Source: SIG440 sp045648205 (GTDB lineage Bacteria; Bacillota; Clostridia; Monoglobales; Monoglobaceae). Taken from it: 13,734 bases of DNA. This document shows positions 1 to 7,269 of this stretch, in pieces (the first letter of the stretch is position 1; each line of letters starts with the position of its first letter). The notes beneath the pieces are model-generated. The model made no database searches and was not told where the DNA came from. It saw only the letters and a program-made list of their open reading frames with translations. Position numbers and translations under genes: made by a program. The DNA lies in assembly GCA_045648205.1 (NCBI GenBank), contig JAZRNM010000023.1, positions 1 to 13,734 of the forward strand, read 5' to 3'.

Positions 1-2912
1 CCGACTTTTACCGCACAATGAAGGGCTACCACGTTCTCAGAAAGGCTGGCTGGGACACACACGGTCTTCCTGTTGAGCTTGAGGTTGAAAAACAGCTTGG
101 AATCAGCGGCAAGCCACAGATTGAGAATTATGGTATAGAAGACTTTGTTAAAAAGTGTAAGGACAGCGTTTTCACCTATCAGAGTGAATGGGAAGAGATG
201 AGTGACCGTGTTGGATTCTGGGCTGACATGGAAAATCCTTATGTGACTTACCACAACGACTACATTGAGTCTGTTTGGTGGGCACTGAAGACAATATGGG
301 ACAAAAAGCTTCTTTACAAAGGTCACAAGATTATGCCATATTGTCCCCGTTGCGGAACCTCACTTTCAAGCCATGAGGTTGCCCAGGGATATAAGGATGT
401 TAAAGAAGCATCTTTGATTGCAAAGTTCATAGTAAAAGGTAAGACCAATGAATATATTCTTGCTTGGACAACCACACCCTGGACACTTCCGTCAAATGTG
501 GCGTTGTGCGTGAACCCACACGAAACATATGTGAAAGTTATGTGTGGAGAAGAAACATATATTCTTGCAGAAGCTCTCCTTGACTCTGTTATAAAAGATG
601 AATATACAGTTCTCGAAAAGTATGTGGGAACAGATCTTTGCGGTCTTGAATATGAACCGCTCTATAATTTTGCAAAGGTTGACAAAAAGGGCTATTTCAT
701 TGTTGCTGACAACTATGTTACAATGAGTGACGGTACCGGTGTTGTTCACATTGCACCTGCTTTTGGTGAAGACGACTCAAGAGTCGGCAAGGAAAATGAC
801 CTCCCATTTGTTAATCTTGTTAACACTCAGGGTAACTTTGTTGATGCTGTTGAACCATGGAAGGGAATGTTTGTCAAGGATGTTGACAAGCTTGTTATCC
901 GTGATTTGAAGGACAGAAATCAACTGTTTGATGTTATCAACTTTGAGCACAGCTATCCATTCTGCTGGAGATGTGACACACCACTTCTTTATTATGCTTG
1001 TGACACATGGTTCATCAAGATGTCAGCAGTCCGTGACAGACTTCTTGCAAACAATGAAACTGTTAACTGGATGCCTGACAACATCAAGCACGGCAGATTT
1101 GGAAACTTCCTTGAAAATGTTATTGACTGGGGACTTTCACGTTCAAGATACTGGGGAACTCCGCTTCCAATCTGGCATTGTGAATGTGGACACCATGAAT
1201 GTATCGGTTCAATTGAAGAACTCAAAACCAAGGGCATCAATGTTCCTGATGATATTGAGCTTCACAAGCCTTATGTGGATAATGTTCACCTCAAGTGTGA
1301 AAAGTGTGGCGGTGAGATGACAAGAGTTTCGGAGGTTATTGACTGCTGGTTTGACTCAGGTTCAATGCCTTTCGCACAGTGGCACTATCCTTTTGAAAAC
1401 AAAGAACTTTTTGAACAGAACTTCCCTGCTGATTTTATAAGTGAGGCAATTGACCAGACAAGAGGATGGTTCTACACTTTGATTGCAATTTCGACACTTC
1501 TTTTTGATAAATCACCATATAAGAATGTTGTCGTTCTGGGACACGTTCAGGATAAGAATGGCCAAAAGATGTCAAAGCATAAGGGTAATGTTGTAAACCC
1601 ATGGGATGTTCTCAATAAACAGGGTTCTGATGCTGCAAGATGGTATTTCTATTCAAACAGCGCACCCTGGCTTCCTAACAGATTCTTTGATGAAGCTGTT
1701 TCTGAATCACAGAGAAAGTTCCTTGGAACACTTTGGAACACATATGCGTTCTATGTTCTTTATGCAGAGATTGACCAGTTCAATCCCACCCAGTATAAGC
1801 TTGATGCTAGCAAACTCACCCTGCTTGACAAGTGGATTTTGTCAAAGCTTAATGGTGTTATAAAATCAGTTGATGAATATCTTGAAAACTACAAGATAAC
1901 AGAAGCTACAAGAGTTATTCAGGAATTCACAGATGAGCTTAGTAACTGGTATGTAAGACGTTCAAGAGAACGTTTCTGGGCAAAAGATATGACCGACGAC
2001 AAGATTTGTGCATATATGACACTTTATACAGTTTTGGTTGAATTCTCAAAGGTGTGTGCACCATTCATTCCGTTTATGACAGAAATGATTTACAGAAATC
2101 TTGTTCTGAATGTTGATAAATCTGCTCCTGAAAGTATTCATATGTGCGATTTCCCCAAGGTTAACGAAGAGTTCAGCTTTGCGGAGCTTGAGGCAGAAAT
2201 GGATGCTGCAAGAAAGATTGTCATTCTTGGCCGTGCTTGCCGAAATGCCGCAAACATCAAGAACAGACAGCCTATTGCAAAAATTTATGTTCAGACAAAA
2301 GGTACAATTGATGATGTTTACAAGAATATCATTCTTGATGAACTCAATGTCAAGGAAATTGAAATAACCGACAATGCAAGCTCGTTTATAAGCTACAACT
2401 TCAAACCGCAGTTGAAGACAATGGGTCCGAAATACGGCAAAATTGTCAAAGCGATTTTTGAAGAGGTTAATGCTATGAACGGAGCAGAGGTTATGGCAAA
2501 ACTGAACAATGGCGAAAACATAAAATTAGTGGTTGAAGGAACCGATGTTGAATTTGGCATTGAGGATGTTCTGGTTGAAACACTTCAAAAGGATGGTTTT
2601 GTTTCAGACAGTGATGGTGGATACACTGTGGTTCTTGACACAAATCTGACCGACGAACTTATTGAAGAGGGTTTTGTGAGAGAAATTATCAGCAAGATCC
2701 AAACAATGCGCAAGGACAGTGGTTTTGAGGTTCAGGATAATATTTGTGTAAGCTGTTTTGGAAGTGACAAGATTGATGAAATCATCACAAGAAATAATGC
2801 TGAAATCTCTGCACAGACTTTGGCGGTTTCAATAGATAATAAAGCATCAGATGATGCAAAGGATTGGAACATCAATGGTGAAAAAGTCAAGATAAGCATT
2901 GTTAAGGCATAA
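1..2912 (+). CDS. ileS: isoleucyl-tRNA synthetase, type 2-like, 5' end cut by window
   Basis: Cytoplasmic enzyme that charges tRNA-Ile with isoleucine and edits away valine. The frame is open from position 3, so the start codon and the HIGH motif lie before the window; about 969 residues are present. Counting from the first visible Met (position 18): Zn-type Cys pair C109/C112; editing-domain motifs WTTTPW (150-155) and HIAPAFGEDD (244-253); further Cys pairs C316/C319, C388/C390 and C427/C430; and the signature loop KMSKH (517-521, starting at nt 1566) followed by KGN. The C-terminal part is an anticodon-binding helical domain. It ends without the C-terminal Zn-ribbon (CxRCW-like) of classical bacterial type 1 IleS. 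This and the KMSKH variant fit the eukaryote-like type 2 family. Stop TAA at 2910-2912. Identity is certain; the type 2 assignment is from memory of the family. Any T-box leader would lie upstream, unseen. Confidence 0.97.
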   Translation, partial: DFYRTMKGYHVLRKAGWDTHGLPVELEVEKQLGISGKPQIENYGIEDFVKKCKDSVFTYQSEWEEMSDRVGFWADMENPYVTYHNDYIESVWWALKTIWDKKLLYKGHKIMPYCPRCGTSLSSHEVAQGYKDVKEASLIAKFIVKGKTNEYILAWTTTPWTLPSNVALCVNPHETYVKVMCGEETYILAEALLDSVIKDEYTVLEKYVGTDLCGLEYEPLYNFAKVDKKGYFIVADNYVTMSDGTGVVHIAPAFGEDDSRVGKENDLPFVNLVNTQGNFVDAVEPWKGMFVKDVDKLVIRDLKDRNQLFDVINFEHSYPFCWRCDTPLLYYACDTWFIKMSAVRDRLLANNETVNWMPDNIKHGRFGNFLENVIDWGLSRSRYWGTPLPIWHCECGHHECIGSIEELKTKGINVPDDIELHKPYVDNVHLKCEKCGGEMTRVSEVIDCWFDSGSMPFAQWHYPFENKELFEQNFPADFISEAIDQTRGWFYTLIAISTLLFDKSPYKNVVVLGHVQDKNGQKMSKHKGNVVNPWDVLNKQGSDAARWYFYSNSAPWLPNRFFDEAVSESQRKFLGTLWNTYAFYVLYAEIDQFNPTQYKLDASKLTLLDKWILSKLNGVIKSVDEYLENYKITEATRVIQEFTDELSNWYVRRSRERFWAKDMTDDKICAYMTLYTVLVEFSKVCAPFIPFMTEMIYRNLVLNVDKSAPESIHMCDFPKVNEEFSFAELEAEMDAARKIVILGRACRNAANIKNRQPIAKIYVQTKGTIDDVYKNIILDELNVKEIEITDNASSFISYNFKPQLKTMGPKYGKIVKAIFEEVNAMNGAEVMAKLNNGENIKLVVEGTDVEFGIEDVLVETLQKDGFVSDSDGGYTVVLDTNLTDELIEEGFVREIISKIQTMRKDSGFEVQDNICVSCFGSDKIDEIITRNNAEISAQTLAVSIDNKASDDAKDWNINGEKVKISIVKA

Positions 2913-2920
2913 AAGTAAAA

Positions 2921-2952
2921 AAGACGTATCCAAACAGATACGTCTTTTTTTT
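2921..2952. terminator. bidirectional intrinsic terminator between ileS and the Cys-rich gene
   Basis: Perfect 10-bp stem (AAGACGTATC at 2921-2930 with GATACGTCTT at 2937-2946) around the 6-nt loop CAAACA. On the plus strand the stem runs into a T tract at 2945-2952, ending ileS 8 bases after its stop. On the minus strand the A-rich stretch before the stem (2911-2922) reads as a T-rich tail, so the same hairpin should also end the converging Cys-rich gene. It was read directly from the sequence and not folded by software. Confidence 0.9.
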
Positions 2953-2962
2953 GTGCAAAATT

Positions 2963-3856
2963 CTAGTTGCAGTCGCAACCTTTGTCGATGCAACAACCAC
3001 AATCGCTGTCTTCAATTGCTCTTCGGGGAGGGAAAAATTCCTCAAAGGGGAAGCGGATTGTTCCAAAAAGCTCACAGGGATTACTCTCTGTTGCTGTGGG
3101 GCATTCCTTGCTTGGAATACAAAAGTCAATTGCATCAATCAAAATCTGAGTGTTGCGTTCAAGTCTTACGATGCTGAAAAGACCAAGTGAAACAAGAACC
3201 ATCTTGCCATCGTCGTTTATATAAAGCTCATCATCAAAGCAAGCACAAATGTTTTCGGGGATAGCCAGGAAGTGGTCATTGCAATCACAGCAACAGCAAT
3301 CATCTTTGGTTACAAGCTTTGCAGAAAGTGCGATGGGGTCAACCACTTCAACCACTGCGGTTGGGAGATTGGTTCTTTGCCAGATGTCAGCAACATTTTC
3401 GCATTCATTGCTTGGGGTGGATTCAAATATCTTAACATTTCCTTCTGACCCGAACAAAATAACCTTTTTGTCATAGGTTACAAGACCTTCTACCTCGGTG
3501 GGACAAGAAACACCACGGAATGCCTCAACGGTTACACGAATGAAGAATTTCATATCTACCGCATAATAGCCACGGTTAAAGGGGATTGGTTCAACAGTTG
3601 TATATACCCAGATGATTTCTGCACTTTTAAGCTTAACATTGATGGCACGTTCAATAATTTCCTGTCCTGCAACAGTGAAATAAACACGTTGGTCACGAAT
3701 GCAATCTCTGTCCTTGCAGGAGTCATATATCTGATTTGTATTTATGCAGACCCCGTTCTCGAAATCATCACGACGTTCTGCACGTTCACTTTGTTCAAGA
3801 CAACAATCAGCGTGAACTGCTGCACTTTCATCATAGGTTTCAATTATATCGCTCAT
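2963..3856 (-). CDS. Cys-rich protein of unknown function, candidate spore coat component
   Basis: A 297-residue protein that I cannot assign to a named family. It has 22 Cys (about 7%), an unbroken CCCC followed by DC (187-192), a C-rich tail (286-296: CGCC then CDC), and an early CKDRDC motif (47-52). Between these lies a beta-rich core (about 58-145) with VYFTVAGQEI, PFNRGYYAVDMKFF and ILFGSEGN segments. FPPRRAIE (275-282) precedes the tail. There is no signal peptide or membrane segment, so it should be cytoplasmic. It is acidic overall with clusters of D/E. The ATG (3854-3856) has a strong AGGAGG at 3864-3869, 7 bases upstream. A sigma-K-like promoter lies just ahead. Similar Cys-rich proteins occur in spore-forming Clostridia, as far as I recall; a spore coat or metal-binding role is inference. 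It is a single-gene unit ending at the shared terminator. Confidence 0.88.
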   Translation of the reverse strand: MSDIIETYDESAAVHADCCLEQSERAERRDDFENGVCINTNQIYDSCKDRDCIRDQRVYFTVAGQEIIERAINVKLKSAEIIWVYTTVEPIPFNRGYYAVDMKFFIRVTVEAFRGVSCPTEVEGLVTYDKKVILFGSEGNVKIFESTPSNECENVADIWQRTNLPTAVVEVVDPIALSAKLVTKDDCCCCDCNDHFLAIPENICACFDDELYINDDGKMVLVSLGLFSIVRLERNTQILIDAIDFCIPSKECPTATESNPCELFGTIRFPFEEFFPPRRAIEDSDCGCCIDKGCDCN

Positions 3857-3863
3857 TTAAAGA

Positions 3864-3869
3864 CCTCCT
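3864..3869 (-). promoter_or_regulatory. strong ribosome binding site of the Cys-rich gene
   Basis: AGGAGG on the minus strand, 7 bases before the ATG at 3856. It fixes the start of the Cys-rich protein and is as strong as any site in the window, which suggests high translation when the gene is on. Confidence 0.85.
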
Positions 3870-3885
3870 AAAAATAGTTATACTT

Positions 3886-3912
3886 TATATTATGTTGAAC
3901 TGAAAAAAGGGT
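3886..3912 (-). promoter_or_regulatory. sigma-K-like promoter of the Cys-rich gene
   Basis: On the minus strand, AAC (AC at 3912-3911) is followed after exactly 16 bases by CATAATATA (3894-3886). This matches the Bacillus subtilis sigma-K pattern, AC then 16-17 bases then CATAnnnTA, at every defined position. The predicted start of transcription falls a few bases past the -10, about 10 bases before the ribosome binding site. Sigma-K acts late in the mother cell during sporulation and drives coat genes. The region is AT-rich, so a chance match is possible. A weaker sigma-A reading also exists: TTCAGT, 16 bases, TATAAC. Confidence 0.5.
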
Positions 3913-3941
3913 TACAGGAATAAATGATAAGGAACTGTAAT
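3912..3941 (+). promoter_or_regulatory. possible vegetative-type promoter and inverted repeat before the 346-residue gene
   Basis: TTACAG (3912-3917) is separated by 18 bases from TGTAAT (3936-3941), a loose sigma-A-like arrangement about 40 bases before the ATG at 3982. The same bases form a perfect 6-bp inverted repeat, TTACAG (3912-3917) and CTGTAA (3935-3940), 17 bases apart, which might be an operator. The -35 box overlaps the -35 of the leftward sigma-K-like promoter, so the two promoters sit back to back. The match is weak and given with low confidence. Confidence 0.3.
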
Positions 3942-3981
3942 TTAATATAAAAAAAGAACTATTGAAGGGATGTAATGGGAT

Positions 3982-5022
3982 ATGTCAAGGATTTGCAAGG
4001 ACGTAATTCTGAAAACAGATAAGGATGAATATTTTCTTTACATAAACAAGAAAAAAGAGCTTGTTTTTCAGAAAATGAAGAATAACATCTTATGTTCCGA
4101 GATGGAGATAATTATGTTATTTTGCGCAGATTTTGATGCGATAGCGGATAGAACGGGGAAAATACATATAGTTGGCTGTGATGAAGGTGGAAAATTGATT
4201 TATTTCCAAAAGGCGGGATTACGTTGGGCAAAAGGAAAAATATTGGAAGGGACAAAAGCTGAAAATATTTTTTTGTTTAAAACTGATGATAACTTAGTGG
4301 CATTTTTTGGGGAAAAGGGTTATATAAAGTGTTTTGATTTTTCTGATGTGGAAGGTGGGGCTTTTGAGATAGACAGAACAAGTGCGGATAAGAAATTTTA
4401 TATAACACAAAGGGATGGAAAAAATTTTTATCTTTTTTACACAAAAGAAGAAGGGGAGAACTTTGGGTTTAAAAGATTTTGCACAGAAGTGCGAGAAAAT
4501 GATAATTTTGAAGAAATTTCAAAAGGAGCAGAAATAAAAAATATCTTTGCGCTGAAACAGGAGGATGAGATTATTCTGTGCTACAAGGAAGAAGATGCAA
4601 TTAAATTTGAGAAACCAGGAGATAAATCCAGCAAAGAGATCCTCACACGTCGCCATGGCAGGAGTGCCCAATGTCCTGTTCTTATGAGGAGCCGGGGTGG
4701 GGTAAAGTTATGCTGGCTGGATGGTGAGAGTATTTTTTCCAGCACCAGAACATTCAAAGAGGAGAAATGGCAAAGGCTGGAACGGGAAAATCTTAAAAAT
4801 TTTGACAGATTGAATATTTTCAAAATTTGCTATAGTTCGGACGATGAAGATGAATATGTGCTTGGAGGACTTAAAAATAATGAAGTTGTGATATGGGAAA
4901 GAACTGAGAAAATTAATGAGATTTGCAGAGGAAAATCCATTTCTGATGAACTGAGTGAAATACGCAGAACAGTTGAAGAAATTAATAAAAAGCTTGACAA
5001 AATATCTGTTTGGGGTAATTGA
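3982..5022 (+). CDS. propeller-like protein with C-terminal coiled coil, function unknown
   Basis: A 346-residue protein not assigned to a named family. Most of it is a run of beta-strand pairs with recurring pieces such as DRTGKIHIVG (56-65), GGKLIYFQK (69-77), NIFLFKTDDNLVAFFG (95-110), NFYLFYT (148-154) and DEYVLGGLKNNEVVIW (290-305). Aromatic residues and Asp/Gly turns suggest blades of a beta-propeller. The tail (about 320-343) has a regular 3-4 spacing of L324, I327, V331, I334, L338 and I341, a good coiled coil for oligomerisation or docking. There is no signal peptide or membrane helix. The ATG at 3982 follows a modest GAAGGG (3964-3969); an in-frame ATG at 3970 is followed at once by TAA and cannot be used. 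Codon use is richer in A and in AGA/AGG/TTA/ATA than in its neighbours. The gene is divergent from the Cys-rich gene, and no clear terminator follows it. Confidence 0.82.
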   Translation: MSRICKDVILKTDKDEYFLYINKKKELVFQKMKNNILCSEMEIIMLFCADFDAIADRTGKIHIVGCDEGGKLIYFQKAGLRWAKGKILEGTKAENIFLFKTDDNLVAFFGEKGYIKCFDFSDVEGGAFEIDRTSADKKFYITQRDGKNFYLFYTKEEGENFGFKRFCTEVRENDNFEEISKGAEIKNIFALKQEDEIILCYKEEDAIKFEKPGDKSSKEILTRRHGRSAQCPVLMRSRGGVKLCWLDGESIFSSTRTFKEEKWQRLERENLKNFDRLNIFKICYSSDDEDEYVLGGLKNNEVVIWERTEKINEICRGKSISDELSEIRRTVEEINKKLDKISVWGN

Positions 5023-5030
5023 AAAAGGTT

Positions 5031-5046
5031 GCACAAGGGCACAAGG
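5031..5046. repeat. tandem 8-bp direct repeat
   Basis: GCACAAGG occurs twice in a row (5031-5038 and 5039-5046) just after the stop of the propeller-like gene, with a partial copy (GCACAA) near 5065. No function can be assigned; it could be a slippage duplication. Confidence 0.5.
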
Positions 5047-5101
5047 AGCAAGATTTGTTGAAGATGCACAAAAAGTGAAAAAAATATTGTTTGGTATTTG
5101 G

Positions 5102-5130
5102 TTGAAAATTCTTAAAAAACATAGTATAAT
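5102..5130 (+). promoter_or_regulatory. sigma-A promoter of the EF-G-like gene
   Basis: TTGAAA (5102-5107) and a consensus TATAAT (5125-5130) are separated by exactly 17 bases, the ideal vegetative spacing. Transcription should start near 5137, giving a leader of about 60 bases before the TTG start. It is the best promoter in the window and implies steady expression apart from the gene upstream. Confidence 0.85.
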
Positions 5131-5158
5131 TTAAACATCAGAGACTGGCAGCGTTGCT

Positions 5159-5177
5159 GTTGTTTCAAGAAAACAAC
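5159..5177 (+). promoter_or_regulatory. small leader hairpin before the EF-G-like gene
   Basis: GTTGTTT (5159-5165) pairs with AAACAAC (5171-5177) around the loop CAAGA in the transcribed leader. It ends 7 bases before the ribosome binding site. There is no T tract after it, so it is not a terminator. It is AT-rich and weak, and could be chance, an mRNA stabiliser or a modulator of translation. Confidence 0.35.
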
Positions 5178-5184
5178 TACATTT

Positions 5185-5191
5185 GGGAGGG
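5185..5191 (+). promoter_or_regulatory. ribosome binding site that decides the TTG start of the EF-G-like gene
   Basis: GGGAGGG lies 6 bases before the TTG at 5198. The alternative in-frame TTG at 5183 overlaps this site and has no Shine-Dalgarno of its own, so the start at 5198 is preferred. Confidence 0.8.
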
Positions 5192-5197
5192 TTAAAA

Positions 5198-7258
5198 TTG
5201 AAATTGTACGAGACTTCAAAAATTAAGAACTTTTGTCTTTTGGGACACGGAAACTCAGGTAAGACGTCGCTTGCAGAAGCAATGCTCTACACTGCAGGTT
5301 CTGTTGAGAGAATGGGAAGAACTCAGGATGGAAACACAGTAATGGATTTCGACCCTGAAGAAATAAAACGTAAATTCTCAATTAGTGCCGCAGTTGCAAC
5401 TTGTGACTGGAGCGGGACAAAATTTAATATTATAGATACCCCCGGATTCTTTGATTTTGTTGGGGAGGTTCAGCAGGGAATCAAGGTGGCTGATGCTGCC
5501 ATAATTGTACTAAGTGGTAAATCAGGACTTACAGTTGGTGCTGAAAAGGCATGGAAATATGCTGATGAAATGGGAATTCCCAAACTTATTTTTATCAACA
5601 AGGTTGATGACGAGCGCGTGAATTACTATGGCGTTCTTGACCAGCTTCGTGAAAAATATGGCAAGAAAATTGCACCACTTCAGGTTCCCATCCGTGAAGG
5701 TGAAAAGATTACAGGTTTTGTCAATGTTGTTGAGGGTGAGGCAAGAAAGTTTGAAGGTGACAGAACAGTTACAGCTGCTATACCCGAAGGTATGGAAGGT
5801 GACATTGAACCTATCCGTGAGATGATTAATGAAGCTGTTGCAGAAAGCTCAGAGGAGCTTATGGAAAGATTTTTTGCAGGTGAGAGTTTTACTCTTGCTG
5901 AAACATATGAGGCTTTGCGTGCAGGTGTTGCAGCAGGTGACATTGTTCCCGTGCTTTGCGGAAGTGCATATAACAAGCTTGGCATTTCTTCACTTATGAA
6001 TGCTATAAATGCTTATTTCCCGTCACCTGATTCATCAGATGAATTCTTCATTGCAAAGAAGGAAGATGGAAGCGATGCCCGCAGAAAGGTTGATATCAAT
6101 GATCCGCTAGCGGCACTTGTTTTCAAGACTGTTGCAGACCCATATGTTGGCAAGCTTTCATATTTCAAGGTTTATTCAGGAATTATGACACCTGACACAA
6201 CGGTTTATAATTCTGTTTCAGGAACAAACGAGAGGGTTGGCAAGATATTTGCTGTTGTGGGCAAAAAGCAGATTGAGGTTGAAAAGCTCAATGCAGGTGA
6301 TATTGGTGCGGTTACAAAGCTTGCAAGCACAAACACAGGAGACACCTTGTGTAGTCTCAGTGACAGAATTGTGATTGACGGAATAAGCTTTGCAAAGCCA
6401 AACACGTCAATGGCGGTTGTTCCCAAAGCAAAGGGTGATGAAGATAAAATCAGCCAGGGACTTAATAAGCTTATGGATGAAGATAAGACCTTCAGTGTTG
6501 AAAACAACACAGAAACAAGACAGATGCTCATAAAGGGTATGGGTGACCAGCATATTGACATTCTTATCAATAAACTAAAGAACAAATTTGGTGTTGATGT
6601 GACTCTCACAGAACCAAGAGTTGCTTATCGTGAAGCTATTCGCAAGGCTGTTAAGGTTGAAGGAAAACACAAGAAACAATCAGGCGGACACGGACAGTAT
6701 GGTCATGTGTGGATTGAATTTGCACCTTATGATGATGGTTTGTTGTTTGAAGAAAAGGTGTTTGGCGGTTCTGTTCCAAAGAACTATTTCCCTGCAGTTG
6801 AAAAGGGCTTGCAGGAGAGTATGAAACAAGGTGTTCTTGCGGGATATCCCATGGTTGGACTGAAAGCTACCTTGGTTGACGGTTCATATCATCCCGTTGA
6901 TTCTTCGGAAATGGCATTCAAAACAGCGGCATCACTTGCCTTCAAAGCAGGTATGGAACAAGCAAGTCCCGTTCTTCTGGAACCCATCGGTCATCTCAAG
7001 GTTTTTGTTCCTGACAGCTATACGGGAGATATAATTGGTGACATAAACAAACGTCGCGGTCAGATGCTTGGAATGACGCCTCAAGGTGATGGTATCACAC
7101 TCATCGAAGGTGAGGTTCCGATGGCACAGATGCATTCATATTCGTCAGACCTTCGTTCAATGACTCAGGCAAAGGGCAGCTATGAGTTTGAGTTTGAAAG
7201 ATATCAGGATGCACCGCCCAATGTTGTTGAAAAAATCATTGCTGAGAGCAAAGGATAA
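5198..7258 (+). CDS. elongation factor G-like GTPase (EF-G2 type)
   Basis: A 686-residue protein starting at TTG 5198, with full EF-G architecture: G domain, domain II, domains III-V. Visible motifs: G1 GHGNSGKT (16-23), G3 DTPGFFDF (80-87), G4 NKVD (134-137), G5-like GSAYNKLG (255-262), and a domain IV beginning near GGHGQYGH (nt about 6684-6707). The canonical translocase EF-G has AHIDAGKT and DTPGHVDF. Here Phe84 stands where the catalytic His would be, and the P-loop differs. This pattern is that of the EF-G-like/EF-G2 paralogues, not of FusA, whose gene normally sits with rpsL-rpsG-tuf. In known cases such paralogues bind GTP and ribosomes, but their cellular role is unclear. The protein is cytoplasmic. 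The gene stands alone with its own promoter and terminator. It is not a clear Tet(M)-type ribosome protection protein, which keeps a canonical P-loop. Confidence 0.93.
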   Translation: MKLYETSKIKNFCLLGHGNSGKTSLAEAMLYTAGSVERMGRTQDGNTVMDFDPEEIKRKFSISAAVATCDWSGTKFNIIDTPGFFDFVGEVQQGIKVADAAIIVLSGKSGLTVGAEKAWKYADEMGIPKLIFINKVDDERVNYYGVLDQLREKYGKKIAPLQVPIREGEKITGFVNVVEGEARKFEGDRTVTAAIPEGMEGDIEPIREMINEAVAESSEELMERFFAGESFTLAETYEALRAGVAAGDIVPVLCGSAYNKLGISSLMNAINAYFPSPDSSDEFFIAKKEDGSDARRKVDINDPLAALVFKTVADPYVGKLSYFKVYSGIMTPDTTVYNSVSGTNERVGKIFAVVGKKQIEVEKLNAGDIGAVTKLASTNTGDTLCSLSDRIVIDGISFAKPNTSMAVVPKAKGDEDKISQGLNKLMDEDKTFSVENNTETRQMLIKGMGDQHIDILINKLKNKFGVDVTLTEPRVAYREAIRKAVKVEGKHKKQSGGHGQYGHVWIEFAPYDDGLLFEEKVFGGSVPKNYFPAVEKGLQESMKQGVLAGYPMVGLKATLVDGSYHPVDSSEMAFKTAASLAFKAGMEQASPVLLEPIGHLKVFVPDSYTGDIIGDINKRRGQMLGMTPQGDGITLIEGEVPMAQMHSYSSDLRSMTQAKGSYEFEFERYQDAPPNVVEKIIAESKG

Positions 7259-7269
7259 GAAAAACAAAA

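Noticed and set aside
2899..3190. Short plus-strand frames over the 3' end of the Cys-rich gene
   Set aside because: They run through the terminator hairpin and are shadows of the minus-strand gene.
5031..5072. CRISPR-like or mobile element repeat
   Set aside because: There are only two adjacent 8-bp copies plus a partial one, with no spacers, no terminal inverted repeats and no transposase.
5183..5197. Earlier TTG start of the EF-G-like gene
   Set aside because: It overlaps the GGGAGGG site that serves the TTG at 5198 and has no ribosome binding site itself.
6205..6609. 134-residue open frame on the minus strand inside the EF-G-like gene
   Set aside because: It is antisense to a strongly conserved gene, has low-complexity Ser/Leu content and no ribosome binding site.
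5198..7258. Tet(M)-type ribosome protection protein
   Set aside because: The P-loop and G3 motifs fit the EF-G2 paralogues, not the canonical AHVDAGKT type of resistance proteins.
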